43,726 nucleotides of DNA. Source: an uncultured Eubacterium sp. GTDB lineage: Bacteria; Bacillota; Clostridia; Lachnospirales; Lachnospiraceae. Location: positions 1-43,726 of the forward strand of contig CAJTVR010000036.1 in the NCBI GenBank assembly GCA_910580075.1. The letters run 5' to 3'. This document shows positions 10,321 to 20,624 of the stretch, piece by piece. Under the pieces are notes generated by a model that had not been told where the DNA came from, made no database searches, and saw nothing but the letters and a program-made list of their open reading frames with translations. A program made the position numbers and the translations under genes. Position 1 is the first letter of the stretch. Every line of letters starts with the position of its first letter.

Positions 10321-10878
10321 CTATGTGATCTGAATTTTTGAAAAATCAATTTCTAAATCTTCATATATGCCTGCCTTTATCCTGTCAGAAAGTGTATAAT
10401 TACCTACGGTATCGTATTCAAAATTATATACAATCACAATATTTTTTTCATAGTCAACAATCCAGTATTCCCGGACTCCAGCCATATTGTATTTCAGCAT
10501 TTTTTTTATATAATCTCTCGGCCTGCTGCTTGGAGAAACAATTTCAATGATCCAGTCGGGTGCTCCGCTGCAGCCTTCATCTGTCAGTTTGCTTCTGTCA
10601 CAGATCACACTTATATCTGGTTCGAGATATATTTCATCGTCTGCATTCAAAAATACTGCAAACGGTGCCGGATATACTTCGCAGTCTCCATTTTTGTCAT
10701 GAATATAGGTTCCTATGGTCCAGTCTAAAAAATGCACGAATTTTTGATGAATTCTGCCAGGTGCAGACATCATATATAATCTGCCGTCAATCAGTTCGGC
10801 CCGTTTTCCATCCGGCAGAGCACGGATATCTTCTATTGTATGTGTTTTTTCTAGGTTAAACTTCTTTGCTGTATCCAT
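10321..10878 (-). CDS. Uma2 family (DUF820) PD-(D/E)XK protein, copy 1
   Basis: 185 residues beginning at ATG 10878, with AAGGGG 7-8 nt upstream. It has the typical Uma2 order: an N-terminal ELIDGRLYMM segment, then VYPAPFAVFL, LEPDISVICD (acidic catalytic region) and GAPDWIIEIVSPSS (E of the ExV/K-like motif), then a VREYWIVD C-terminal block. The family is classed as putative restriction-type endonucleases and is strongly amplified in cyanobacteria and some Firmicutes; its biological role is unclear. It is divergent from a second Uma2 gene 325 bp away. The two proteins are clearly different in sequence, so they are not a recent duplication. Confidence 0.9.
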   Translation of the reverse strand: MDTAKKFNLEKTHTIEDIRALPDGKRAELIDGRLYMMSAPGRIHQKFVHFLDWTIGTYIHDKNGDCEVYPAPFAVFLNADDEIYLEPDISVICDRSKLTDEGCSGAPDWIIEIVSPSSRPRDYIKKMLKYNMAGVREYWIVDYEKNIVIVYNFEYDTVGNYTLSDRIKAGIYEDLEIDFSKIQIT

Positions 10879-11203
10879 TTTTACTGCCCCTTTCTGCTAT
10901 ATTATTATCATACTGTGCAGAAAAAAATATATCAAGCAGAATTTCTGTGAAAATACGGCTGTTGAAATATATGTATAAATTCTATGCTGCTGTCAGGCAG
11001 ACTCAACCATGTATACTCTTTTAATCTGGAATTTCGAATAGTACGTTTTAATAGCAGCTTGATTATGCATTAACATCATGTTATTATAAGATAACAAAAA
11101 GCGTACAGGTTAAAACAGCATATCTGGAAATGTATGCAGAACGGAATGCTTTTTGAAAAGATGAATTTAAAAAAGTCGAATATAATCGAGGAAGGAATTA
11201 TTT
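10879..11203. other. Divergent intergenic region of the two Uma2 genes
   Basis: 325 bp between divergent starts. On the right side a TATAAT (11181-11186) lies close to a GAGGAAGG Shine-Dalgarno (11188-11195), implying a very short leader for the 11204 gene. The matching -35 is not obvious. Nothing else is seen. Confidence 0.5.
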
Positions 11204-11779
11204 ATGGCATTACCAGCGGACAAACCACTATATACATTTGCTGATAGTCTTACATGGAAAGAAAACGAACATATTGAAATTATAAACGGTGAAGCGTTTC
11301 TGATGGCTTCGCCATCGAGCACTCATCAGGAAATCAGTATGGAAATTTCCAGACAGCTTGCAAATTATCTGGAAGGAAAACAATGCAGAGTTTATCCGGC
11401 TCCTTTTGATGTCCGGCTATTTGAAAAAGACGGAGATTTACCGCAGGATGTTGATACAGTAGTAGAACCTGACATTTCTGTCGTATGTGACAAAAACAAA
11501 ATAGATAACCGTGGGTGCAAGGGAGCGCCTGATTTAATAGTTGAAATTCTGTCTCCGTCATCTCTGCGAAATGACAGACTCGTTAAACTGCGGTTATATC
11601 AAAAAGCTGGTGTTCGTGAATACTGGATTGCAGATCCTGAAAATAAAACCATACAGGTTTTTCTAATGGACGAAAATGGAATATACCAGCCTCATGAAGA
11701 TTACTGCCGGACAGATGTTGCAAAGGTAAATGTGCTTGAAGGCTGCTTTATTGAACTAAAGAAAGTATTCCCTGAATAA
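11204..11779 (+). CDS. Uma2 family (DUF820) PD-(D/E)XK protein, copy 2
   Basis: 191 residues with a strong RBS (GAGGAAGG, 8 nt before ATG 11204). It shows the family's ordered motifs: EIINGEAFLMASPS, RVYPAPFDVRLF, VEPDISVVCD, GAPDLIVEILSPSS and VREYWIADPEN. The conserved D and E of the putative nuclease site are present. It is transcribed away from the other Uma2 gene and toward cassette 3. Nuclease activity is a family-level inference; no partner gene is evident. Confidence 0.9.
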   Translation: MALPADKPLYTFADSLTWKENEHIEIINGEAFLMASPSSTHQEISMEISRQLANYLEGKQCRVYPAPFDVRLFEKDGDLPQDVDTVVEPDISVVCDKNKIDNRGCKGAPDLIVEILSPSSLRNDRLVKLRLYQKAGVREYWIADPENKTIQVFLMDENGIYQPHEDYCRTDVAKVNVLEGCFIELKKVFPE

Positions 11780-12640
11780 ACTATACCAGAATATTGCAAA
11801 AACGTCTTCTTCACAAATGCATGCCGGGCCATCTGCTCATGGTCTGGTATGTTCTCGTGCAACGCTCTGTACAGTGAAAACCTGTTGAGAGAATTCTGCA
11901 TAAGATTATCAGATTTAATAATTGAATTTAAAACTAAAAAAGAAAGAAACGGGAAGAAAAGCAATAAGATTGTCAAGAACAGTTTTATCTTACGTTAGAA
12001 CTTGTTAAAGTCATAAAATATTCCATTGGCTAGCTCCTTCTGTTAAAACAGAGTGGAGCACCAGAAAATCAGAGCTGCATTATCTGTTCAGGTTTTATGC
12101 TTTTCATTACCCGTATCCTTCTTCTCTATTCTATATCAGTATCGAAAGAAAAACAAGTCTAAAATTCAAATTTATACAAAAAATTTCAAATTTTTTTAAA
12201 ATTCGTCTATCAGTTACAAAAAATTGCAGTTTTTGCAGTGTCTATCCCCTATAGCACTATATACGTAAGCTGTTTTGAGCCATTTTTAGGTGTTCTTTTC
12301 CAGAATTTTAATATGTACGCCAGCATCTGTCTTGAAGAGCCATTTGAATTAAAATAGCTTGCTGCATCCGCGTTACCTTCAGCATCAAATTCCTATGATA
12401 AATAAATACCTGGGTATAAACTATATTTTTGTGTGTAATGGCTATACAAGGTCGTTTCATTCTGTCAGGTTTTAGAGGTTCCTTACACCAGTAAGATGTT
12501 TTTATAGATAATGGGTTTAGAAATTCAAACTGTTATTTAATTGAAATTTCTCCTTACATACTTTCTGGAAAGTCCTATAGCTGTTTTTTTAGTAAAAATC
12601 GCGCAAAATCCCTGGCTTTTGCAGCATCAACTGTCGTAAA
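11780..12640. other. Gene-poor AT-rich region upstream of cassette 3
   Basis: About 860 bp without a credible gene. It holds a small inverted repeat near 12032-12061 (GCTCC/GGAGC around TCTGTT/AACAGA) with no T-run, and A/T homopolymer stretches near 12170-12240. Short frames, such as a minus-strand frame near 12260-12400 containing NADAASYF, may be relics of lost genes but match nothing I recognise. Confidence 0.45.
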
Positions 12641-12699
12641 TGGTCTGATTTGTAAATTGCAGCGTTCTCTGTCCCGTATCCAGGCTGCTTTTGGAAATG

Positions 12700-12814
12700 C
12701 AATGATACACAAAAAGCCCCTGATTCAGCAGCATCAGCGGTCATAAACGGCCTGATTTTAAAGCAGCAGCATCTGTCCGGCCTGTACCCGTCCGCTTCCG
12801 GAAAAGCCAATGGT
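12700..12814 (+). repeat. Upstream common element of cassette 3 (partial)
   Basis: About 115 bp matching the cassette-proximal part of the elements upstream of cassettes 2 and 4 (the stretch encoding AVINGLILKQQHLS to GKANG). Further upstream (about 12610-12700) is a diverged second copy of the same segment, suggesting an old tandem duplication. An in-frame TAA near 12650 closes the reading frame. Confidence 0.7.
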
Positions 12815-12916
12815 ACACTTTCTCCGAATCCTGATAACCTGACTTCCGAGGCTGCAATTATTACTTCTGCAGCAGCTGGTACAGCCGACCGTGTAATTGC
12901 ATATTTTGACAAAGAA
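12815..12916 (+). repeat. 102-bp cassette core, copy 3
   Basis: Same conserved block as at 7511-7612, here on the plus strand and so inverted relative to the core of the expressed gene. Identity with the window's first bases and with cassette 4 continues past it to about 12955. Confidence 0.8.
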
Positions 12917-15900
12917 GTTAACGCAGAAGACTTTATGAAGGACGGATATCCTGACAAGACTAAATTTGACTGTACGATCAGGACTGCTATGGACAGTGCA
13001 TTTACAAACGGTACAGGAGAAAAACGCGAAATAATTGCAATTCTTTCTGTTCCGAATGAGCCGACGGCACTGGAGATTCTTGTAGACCGTCCGCTGAAAG
13101 ACAACTCTAACGGCACTATTACATTTAAAGATAAACGGGTAAAAACAAATATTGATACAACCAATACAGCAAGCTTCCGTCTCGCAGATGCACGCGAGCC
13201 TTCCGTGCTTTCCGTTGAGGCAAAAGGAACGAAGCAGATTGAGGTTACCTTCTCTGAGGCTGTTTTGCCATATCAGTATAGTAACGGTAAATATGCTGCA
13301 CAGTGGCTGGAGAATTATCTGATTGACGGCAAGCCGCTGAAAGATTACGGCATTGACGATAAAGACCTGACAAAGAGCATTGACTGGGATAAAGAAGTTG
13401 CAGATTTTTCATCTTCAGAACTTGACAGAAAAACTAAAAACTTTGACGCAGACGAATCGTTCAGTGCTAAAGACGGAAAAGTAAAACTCCATGCCTATAC
13501 AGTCACAGACGGCGTAGGTGAAGATAACCGCCACAAAGTTACGATTACAGTGGGCAGCGGCCATACACTTCCGGCCGGACCGCATATGCTGACCGTTAAA
13601 GATGTCGGCGACTGGGCAGCCCTGACAGATGCGGCAAGAAACAGCGTAAGCACACAGGTTCTTCCGTTTACAGTGGCCGAAGATGCACAGAAACCTGAAT
13701 TCACGGTAAATATCCAGTCTCCGGAACAGTATGAGCTGAATTTTAATACCGCATTCAAGGTTGCTGACAAAGCCGACCAGTTCAAGACAAAAGACAGCTC
13801 CAAAAAAGACTCAGATGACGGCGGTTTCAGCGTCCTGGAACTGCAGGAAAAAGTAAACGGCGAATGGAAGACAATTTCCAACAGTACAGCTGCCATGACT
13901 ACAAGAGGCCAGAATCCGGTTACAGTATCGCAGGTTGACAGCGATGACAAGAAATTCCTTGTAGAAGTACGCCGCGACTGGTCTGATGTATATGATTTTG
14001 AGAACACACGGACTGATTACTATAATAAAGAGCTCCGCCTGCATGTAGATGCCGGCAAGCTTGTAAATGTAGCAAATAACCTCCGCAATGATACAATAAA
14101 TATTGAACTGAATGCCGGTGATCCGAAAGTTACAGCCGGCGGAGATATCATGAAGGGGGCAGATTTAACCAGCCCGACAGTTGTGGATGTTACACCGGCT
14201 AAGGCAAAGAACGGAACAACCCTTAATTCCTGGAATGTAGAATTTTCAGAACCGGTTAAAATATCAGCAGACGCGAACCTGGAAAGCCTGACACCTTCCC
14301 AGAGACAGAAAGCGGGCCAGTACAGCGCTGATGAAAAAACAAAAGCAAACCAGGGTGTTCCTGTTGCATTTGCACGCTTTGTCAACGTTGCAAATTCCAG
14401 CGACATAGTAGAAGGAATTGTTGATGAAACCGCATTTGTCGACGCGGAAGACAAAGTCATCAATATAACACCGGAAAGAAGACTGTCAGGCGGGGACTGG
14501 AGAGTCGTGGTAGGATCCATTTCAGATGATTACGGTTCGACGCTGGCTACAGACGGCAAGGTTATCACAGTAGACGAAACAGCAGCGGCTACAGACTTTA
14601 AGATTGTATGGGCTGCAGTTTCTACCTCCAGAGAATATAATCCGGCCAATATGGGTAATATTAACCATGATGGCGGTCGCGGACCATACGTATTTATTAA
14701 ATTTAACAAGGCAGTTGATATGGCTACTGCACTGGATGAAAACAATTATGCATTGAATAACCAGCCGCTGCCTCACGGATCAAATATTTATGCAAATATT
14801 AAAGATTATGATGATCACGACGGTGTATTAGATTCAGTAACAATTGCACTGCCGGATAGCAGCAGCCTTCTTTACGATAAGTATACAGTAGATACACTGA
14901 GTACACAGCTCAGTATCAATGGTGTGGTTGCCCAGGGTACAGGAGAAGCTCTTTCGGGATATTCCATGAACCAGCTGCCGTACAATATCGGACAGACCTG
15001 GTATTATAATGAAACTAAGCCGAATGATCATTATTCAGATAGTTCAACTGTCAAACTTCCGGTTAATCAGGTGCCATTCAAATCAGATGCTGTATGGGGC
15101 AATGATATTTCAGAAACATATGGCAATTATCAAGAGTCTATCAAGACCTGGAAAGAATACTTTGAAGCATTAAGGAGTGCACTTGATAACGACCAGTACC
15201 GCAAAGTTAAAATTCCTCAGGGTGTATTTGATAACATTTACGAAGTTGGAGAAGATAAAGAGAAGAAAGACAAACTTGCTGCAGCACAGTCAGTATTTGG
15301 CAGAAATCTTGTTATTGAAATTAACCGTGCAGTAGATGTTGACTTCAGCGGGGCTGTTTTAGATGCAGATGTTGTAGTGAAAACAACCGATGCCGTAGCT
15401 ACAATGACAATCAGCAATGCAACTATTAACGGTGCAAAGGAGAAAGTCAGGGCAAATGACGCTACATTAACAGTTGATGCCGGCACCGTAAAAGACTTTA
15501 TCCTAAGCAATGTAATAGTTAATGAAAGCCATGACAGACATGCAGTTATACTGAAAAATGTATGGTCAGAATCATTTAAGCCGGATGGAAGAACTCATAT
15601 TAACGGGGCATTAGGAACTGACAAGGGCCGTATTTATGTAACTGATTCAGACGGATTCGGTTTTGATAACAGTGTGAATTCCTGGTGCGGCTCCCTCATT
15701 ATCAATTCCAGCGGCGTTATCAATCTGAAAGGTGTATTCCTTGGTGCAAATATTACAGCAGAACAGGTAGGTACGTTAAATCTGGGAATTGTTGATGAAG
15801 ACGGCAGGACTGTAAACGGCGGAAGCCTTACTCTTACTGATACAACTATCCGTATAAACAATTCGGATGCTAAAGTAATGTTTACAGAAGCTGCCAGCTA

Positions 15901-16489
15901 TCCAGCTGGCCAGGAGCCGGAGATTCTTATAGCCGGAAAAGATGTCAAAGTATATGCCGCTTCAGCAGCACATGGAAACTGTGTGAAAAAAGACGGCGGT
16001 ACAGTAATTGCGATCGATGTGGACGGCAGGAAACTGGATGAAGGCGGCTACCTTGATGACTTTGGCAAAGACAGCAATATAGCCGGCATGCAGAAGCTCC
16101 TGAGAGACTTAGAAATTGTCGAAGGAATAGAAGGCGATGAGCTGACTATGGCTCAGTATAACGCAGTTACTCCAGGTGCTATTTTTGTGAAAGACGATAA
16201 GAGCGGCAAGATGACAGTAAGCAGAAACAAAGGTGCTGAAAAGATTGCTGAATTAATTGAAGATGCTGCAGAAGCAGCTGAATTTGTGAAAGCAGACGGT
16301 ACAGCAGTTACTGACAAGGATGTATCAGTTACTATTTCACTGAAGAATTCCAGCAGTGCGAATAAGTTTACACAGACTTCTACAGCGATTATTCCAAAAG
16401 ACACACTGGCAGCCGGGGATGATACAATTGTAATTGAGCTGGTTTATTCCGGCCATACCTATACAAGGAATATTAAGATTACCGGTTAA
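12815..16489 (+). CDS. Silent surface-protein cassette 3 (5'-truncated)
   Basis: An open frame of 1,224 codons from the core. The first ATG in the body is at 12935, but it has no Shine-Dalgarno and lies inside conserved mid-protein sequence, so I do not take it as a real start. It shares all conserved blocks of the family but is the most divergent copy in several segments (a longer insert around KDLTKSIDWDKE; FVKADGTAV near the end). Its GQYSADEK segment is shared with the expressed copy and with no other copy here. No signal peptide or promoter was found. It converges on cassette 4 with only 190 bp between stops. Confidence 0.8.
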   Translation, partial: TLSPNPDNLTSEAAIITSAAAGTADRVIAYFDKEVNAEDFMKDGYPDKTKFDCTIRTAMDSAFTNGTGEKREIIAILSVPNEPTALEILVDRPLKDNSNGTITFKDKRVKTNIDTTNTASFRLADAREPSVLSVEAKGTKQIEVTFSEAVLPYQYSNGKYAAQWLENYLIDGKPLKDYGIDDKDLTKSIDWDKEVADFSSSELDRKTKNFDADESFSAKDGKVKLHAYTVTDGVGEDNRHKVTITVGSGHTLPAGPHMLTVKDVGDWAALTDAARNSVSTQVLPFTVAEDAQKPEFTVNIQSPEQYELNFNTAFKVADKADQFKTKDSSKKDSDDGGFSVLELQEKVNGEWKTISNSTAAMTTRGQNPVTVSQVDSDDKKFLVEVRRDWSDVYDFENTRTDYYNKELRLHVDAGKLVNVANNLRNDTINIELNAGDPKVTAGGDIMKGADLTSPTVVDVTPAKAKNGTTLNSWNVEFSEPVKISADANLESLTPSQRQKAGQYSADEKTKANQGVPVAFARFVNVANSSDIVEGIVDETAFVDAEDKVINITPERRLSGGDWRVVVGSISDDYGSTLATDGKVITVDETAAATDFKIVWAAVSTSREYNPANMGNINHDGGRGPYVFIKFNKAVDMATALDENNYALNNQPLPHGSNIYANIKDYDDHDGVLDSVTIALPDSSSLLYDKYTVDTLSTQLSINGVVAQGTGEALSGYSMNQLPYNIGQTWYYNETKPNDHYSDSSTVKLPVNQVPFKSDAVWGNDISETYGNYQESIKTWKEYFEALRSALDNDQYRKVKIPQGVFDNIYEVGEDKEKKDKLAAAQSVFGRNLVIEINRAVDVDFSGAVLDADVVVKTTDAVATMTISNATINGAKEKVRANDATLTVDAGTVKDFILSNVIVNESHDRHAVILKNVWSESFKPDGRTHINGALGTDKGRIYVTDSDGFGFDNSVNSWCGSLIINSSGVINLKGVFLGANITAEQVGTLNLGIVDEDGRTVNGGSLTLTDTTIRINNSDAKVMFTEAASYPAGQEPEILIAGKDVKVYAASAAHGNCVKKDGGTVIAIDVDGRKLDEGGYLDDFGKDSNIAGMQKLLRDLEIVEGIEGDELTMAQYNAVTPGAIFVKDDKSGKMTVSRNKGAEKIAELIEDAAEAAEFVKADGTAVTDKDVSVTISLKNSSSANKFTQTSTAIIPKDTLAAGDDTIVIELVYSGHTYTRNIKITG

Positions 16490-16602
16490 TGGTTCCTGTA
16501 ATGCAGTACATCTGAACGGACATAAAGTTCCAGGCAGATGCCGCAAAAATTAATGGAGACAGCGGTTCGGATACGGGCCGGCTGTTTCCTGTAACACAAA
16601 AG

Positions 16603-16643
16603 GATGCTTACGGTTTTATCGTAAAACCGTAAGCATCTTTTTT
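16603..16643. terminator. Bidirectional terminator between cassettes 3 and 4
   Basis: A perfect 16-bp stem (16603-16618 with 16622-16637), a 3-nt loop and a T6 run on the plus strand; the opposite side is A-rich. It lies midway between two convergent stops and can serve both. Its sequence differs from the terminators of cassettes 1, 2 and 5. Confidence 0.9.
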
Positions 16644-16679
16644 ATCAGTTATTGCGCTCTGCGGATATCTGCAGAACTA

Positions 16680-19600
16680 TTAATCTGTGATTGTAATATT
16701 TCTTTTATAAGTATTTCCTGCATAAGTCAGACTGATTACGATGATGTCAGAACCGCTCTGCGGATTTTCTTTCAAAGTAATTTCATTCGTATTCTGCTGC
16801 AGTTTTTTGCCGTCGCTGGCTGCTAATGAAACCGTTACTCTGAGATCATCAGTGGTCAGGTCTGTACCGTCTGCTTTTAAGAAAGCACTTACGCCCTCTG
16901 TTTTCTTATTGGCTGCTGCAAGTATCCTGGTAACCACGTCTGTTGCGGCCTTTGCTCTGTTTATTACTAAATCAGAACCGCTTTCATTGCTGCTGGCCTC
17001 GCCAAAAATAGATCCGCCAGAAATTACTCTGTAATCAGCATATGCAATCTTGTCCTCTTCCCTTCCTTCCAGAACAGTCAGTTCACTGAGCAGTTTCTTC
17101 ATGCCGCCAAGGTTTTCATCATAGTTCGTAATATTAACATTTTCAGGGCGCTTCTTGCCTTTTTCATCTATCTCGATGATAGTGCCGTTGTCATTCTTTA
17201 CCCAGCCGCCTTTGTTAGATGTTTCAGCATAGACTTTTACATCTTTTGCTGCGATCAGGATTTCCGGCGCTTCAGCGTTTGGATTGGTCTGGGAAGCAGC
17301 TGTAATCATGACCTTGGCTTCGGCACCTGTTATACGGATTGTAGCGCCGTCCAGCGTAACCTTTTCGATTACGGAACCGTTTTCGTTAACTGTTCCAAGA
17401 TTCAATGTTGCTGCCTGTTCAACTGTAATATTTGTATGAGCGAACCCTTCTTTCAGATTAATATCACCAGCAGAGTTAATAATCAGGTGGCCGGTCCACT
17501 GTGAATTATTTGTAAATCCAAAACCGTCTCCGTCAGTAACATAGATCACACCCTTGTTGTCCCTGGTCTGGCTGTCATTAATCGAAGTCTGGCCATCCGG
17601 TTCAAAGGAATCTTTGTATACATTAATCAGGTTAATAGCATTTGAAGTCTCATTGTTATCGCCTCTGTTGCTGTAAACATTTACGTTGCTGAGCACGAAA
17701 TGTCTGACAAATCCTGCATTAACAGTTAAAGACGCATTGTCTCCCCTGACTTCTTCTTTTGTGCCGTGAATGTTAACATTCTTAATGGTCATAGAATGTA
17801 CCGCGTCTGCAGTTGATACTACAATGTTACCCCAGAAGTCGACACAGGTATCAGCATCAGAGTTGAAATCTACCACGTCAATTGCACGGTTAATTTCAAG
17901 AATCAGATTCTTGCCAAAGACTGCGCGTGCTGCATCGGCCTGCCGGTTATTTGTATCACTGTCAATGCCGGCAAATGCACGCGGATCAATCAATACTTTA
18001 CGGTACTGGTCATTATCAAGCGCAGCCCTCAGTGCTTCATAATACTCTGGCCATGTCTTTATACCGGTTTCGCCGTCCTCGGTTAATCTTTCTGATGTAT
18101 GATTACCCCATACGGCATCAGATTCAGCTGATAAGCCAGATACTCTCACGGCATCCTCTGTAGCAGTTAAATTGTCAGTTTCTGTCGATACGGAGTTGTA
18201 TCGTGAGCTCTCAGCAATATTATACGGCAGCTGGTTCATAGAACTTCCGGAAAGAACCTCGTTTGTTCCCTGAGCCACTACACCGTTAATGCTCAGCTGT
18301 GTACTTATAGTGCTTACATCATAATTGTTGTAAAGCAGGCTGCTGTTTGTCGGAAGTGCAATTGTAACAGAATCAAGTACGCCGTCCTGGTCATCGTAAT
18401 GTTCAATGTTTGCATAAATATTAGATCCGTGAGGCAGCGGCTGGTTATTGAGCGTATAGTTATTCTCATCCAGTGCAGTTGCCATATCTACTGCTTTGTT
18501 AAATTTAACAAAAACATAGCTTCCGCGCTGATAGCCATCATCTACATTACCCATCTTTGATGTATCATATTTCTTTGTTTTTGAAACAGCTGCCCATACA
18601 ACTTTGAAATCTGTAGCCGCAGTTGTTTCGTCTATTACGATAACATCTCCTGCTGTTGCTAAAGTGGAGCCATAATCATCAGAAATGGATCCTACCACAA
18701 GCCTCCAGCTTCCTGCCGGAAGTTTCTTTTCCGGTGCTACATTGATTACTTTGTCTTCAGCATCCACAAAACCGCTTTCGTCTACAATGCCTTCTATAAT
18801 CGTGCCAGGGCTGTCTACATTCACAAAGCGTGCAAATGCAACCGGAACACCCTGGTTTTTCTTGAGCTTATCGCTCGGTTCTGCATTTTTAACACCCTTG
18901 GACTGCTTCTGGGACGGTGTCAGGCCTTCTTTGTTTGCATCAGAAGAAATCTTAACCGGCTCTGAGAGCTCTACATTCCAGGAGTTCAGAAGAGCGCCGT
19001 TCTTTGCTGTAGCCTGCTTGATTCCAACAACTGTAGGACTCTCCAAATCTGCTCCGCCCATGATATTTCCGTTTGTAACTTTTGCATCGTTTGCATTCAG
19101 TTCAATATTAATCTCGTCGTTGCGGAGATTATTAGACACATTTACAAGTTTGCCGGCAGCTACATGCAGGCGGAGGCTCTTGTTATAGTAATCTGTTCTT
19201 GTGCTGTCGAAATTATATACATCAGACCAGTCACGTTTTACTTCTACAAGGAATTTCTTCTCATCATATCCGACACGGGATACCATGACCGGATTCTGGC
19301 CTCTGCTTTCCATAGCAGTGGTGCTGTTGGAAATCGTAGTCCATGTACCGTTTATTTTTTCCTGGAGTTCCAGAACACTGTCCTGAAGTTCAACAGAACT
19401 GTCAGGTGTAACAAAACGGTCACCCTCATCTGCCACTTTGAATTCTGTATTGAAATTCAGCTCAAACTGTTCCGGAGACTGGACATTAACTGTAAATTCT
19501 GGCTTTTGGGCATTTTCTGTTACTGTAAACGGAAGCACCTGTGTGCTTACGCTGTTTCTTGCACTGTCTGTACGGGCAGCCCAGTCACCGACATTCTTTA

Positions 19601-20624
19601 CTGTCAGCATATGGGTGCCAGTCGGGAGCACATGGCCGCTGCCGACGGTGATGATAACTTTATTACGGTTATCAGCCCCTACTTTATCAGTAACCTTGTA
19701 AGACTGCAGTGTTACCTTTCCGTCTTTTGCCCTGAAAGTTTCATCATAGCCGTTCTGCTTTGTTGTTCTGTCAAGCTCAGTTGAAGAAATGTCAGAGATT
19801 TCTTTTTCACGTTCAATACTCACAATACCAAAGTCAGTTAATTTTTTACCGTCAATCAGGTAGTTGTCTAAATTCTGCGCTGCATACTGATCCTCCGGAA
19901 AACCGGACACAGTTGCGTCAGTAACATCCGTATAGATATTGCCATTGCCTGTATATGGCAGAACAGCCTCGGAGAAAGTAATCTCTATTTTCTTGGTTCC
20001 GTTTGCTTCAACAGACAGTACGGACGGTTCGCGTGCATCTGCAAGCCTGAAGTTTACTGTGTTCGTTGTGTCAATATTGGCGGATTCGACTCTCTTGTCC
20101 TTGAATGTCACACTGGCATTAGCATTATCCTGTAACGGCGTAGCGACCAGAATTTCGAGGGCTTTCTTTTCATTTGCTACCGGAAGGACTGCTACTATAG
20201 GAAGTTCGCGTCCTGTTCCCGGTGTAAATGCGCTGTCCATGCCAGTCCTGATCTTGCAGTCAAATTTAGTCGTGTCAGGATATCCGTCCTTCATAAAGTC
20301 TTCTGCGTTAACTTCTTTGTCAAAATATGCAATTACACGGTCGGCTGTACCAGCTGCTGCAGAAGTAATAATTGCAGCCTCGGAAGTCAGGTTATCAGGA
20401 TTCGGAGAAAGTGTACCATTGGCTTTTCCGGAAGCGGCCGGGTACAGGACGGACAGATGCTGCTGCTTTAAAATCAGGCCGTTTATGACCGCTAATGCTG
20501 CTGAATCATGGGCTTTTTGTGTATCATTGCGTTTACGGGCTGAATCTGGATTCGGGCAGAAGAGCTGATGAAAGACAGCAGAAACAGGCCCGGCATCTGT
20601 CCTGACGGGCAGGAAAAACTGCAA
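16680..20624 (-). CDS. Silent surface-protein cassette 4 (5'-truncated)
   Basis: The homologous body runs from the core (start near 20414) to the stop at 16680, about 1,244 residues, the longest silent body. The frame extends upstream to a TTG at 20624 through the common element, with no RBS. Distinct variable segments include an N-terminal insert (TDATVSGFPEDQ), a KGVKNAEPSDKLKK segment in place of GVSASSE or GQYSADE, and a VVDFNSDADTCVDF insertion in the beta-helix part. Conserved blocks and the TYKRNITI ending are retained. No anchor motif is present. It is downstream of truncated rpn on the same strand. The silent-donor role is inferred. Confidence 0.8.
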   Translation of the reverse strand: MQFFLPVRTDAGPVSAVFHQLFCPNPDSARKRNDTQKAHDSAALAVINGLILKQQHLSVLYPAASGKANGTLSPNPDNLTSEAAIITSAAAGTADRVIAYFDKEVNAEDFMKDGYPDTTKFDCKIRTGMDSAFTPGTGRELPIVAVLPVANEKKALEILVATPLQDNANASVTFKDKRVESANIDTTNTVNFRLADAREPSVLSVEANGTKKIEITFSEAVLPYTGNGNIYTDVTDATVSGFPEDQYAAQNLDNYLIDGKKLTDFGIVSIEREKEISDISSTELDRTTKQNGYDETFRAKDGKVTLQSYKVTDKVGADNRNKVIITVGSGHVLPTGTHMLTVKNVGDWAARTDSARNSVSTQVLPFTVTENAQKPEFTVNVQSPEQFELNFNTEFKVADEGDRFVTPDSSVELQDSVLELQEKINGTWTTISNSTTAMESRGQNPVMVSRVGYDEKKFLVEVKRDWSDVYNFDSTRTDYYNKSLRLHVAAGKLVNVSNNLRNDEINIELNANDAKVTNGNIMGGADLESPTVVGIKQATAKNGALLNSWNVELSEPVKISSDANKEGLTPSQKQSKGVKNAEPSDKLKKNQGVPVAFARFVNVDSPGTIIEGIVDESGFVDAEDKVINVAPEKKLPAGSWRLVVGSISDDYGSTLATAGDVIVIDETTAATDFKVVWAAVSKTKKYDTSKMGNVDDGYQRGSYVFVKFNKAVDMATALDENNYTLNNQPLPHGSNIYANIEHYDDQDGVLDSVTIALPTNSSLLYNNYDVSTISTQLSINGVVAQGTNEVLSGSSMNQLPYNIAESSRYNSVSTETDNLTATEDAVRVSGLSAESDAVWGNHTSERLTEDGETGIKTWPEYYEALRAALDNDQYRKVLIDPRAFAGIDSDTNNRQADAARAVFGKNLILEINRAIDVVDFNSDADTCVDFWGNIVVSTADAVHSMTIKNVNIHGTKEEVRGDNASLTVNAGFVRHFVLSNVNVYSNRGDNNETSNAINLINVYKDSFEPDGQTSINDSQTRDNKGVIYVTDGDGFGFTNNSQWTGHLIINSAGDINLKEGFAHTNITVEQAATLNLGTVNENGSVIEKVTLDGATIRITGAEAKVMITAASQTNPNAEAPEILIAAKDVKVYAETSNKGGWVKNDNGTIIEIDEKGKKRPENVNITNYDENLGGMKKLLSELTVLEGREEDKIAYADYRVISGGSIFGEASSNESGSDLVINRAKAATDVVTRILAAANKKTEGVSAFLKADGTDLTTDDLRVTVSLAASDGKKLQQNTNEITLKENPQSGSDIIVISLTYAGNTYKRNITITD
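20313..20414 (-). repeat. 102-bp cassette core, copy 4
   Basis: Same core as copies 2 and 3. It is in direct orientation relative to the expressed gene's core, so simple recombination between them would delete rather than invert the intervening DNA. Confidence 0.8.

Noticed and set aside
11701..11976. 91-codon minus-strand frame containing LYRALHENIPDHEQ
   Set aside because: Overlaps the end of the Uma2 gene, has no RBS and no recognised family; could be a relic but cannot be supported.
12815..12935. ATG 12935 (and ATG 35) as real starts of secreted proteins
   Set aside because: Both lie inside sequence that is mid-protein in the complete paralogue, and no RBS or signal peptide accompanies them.
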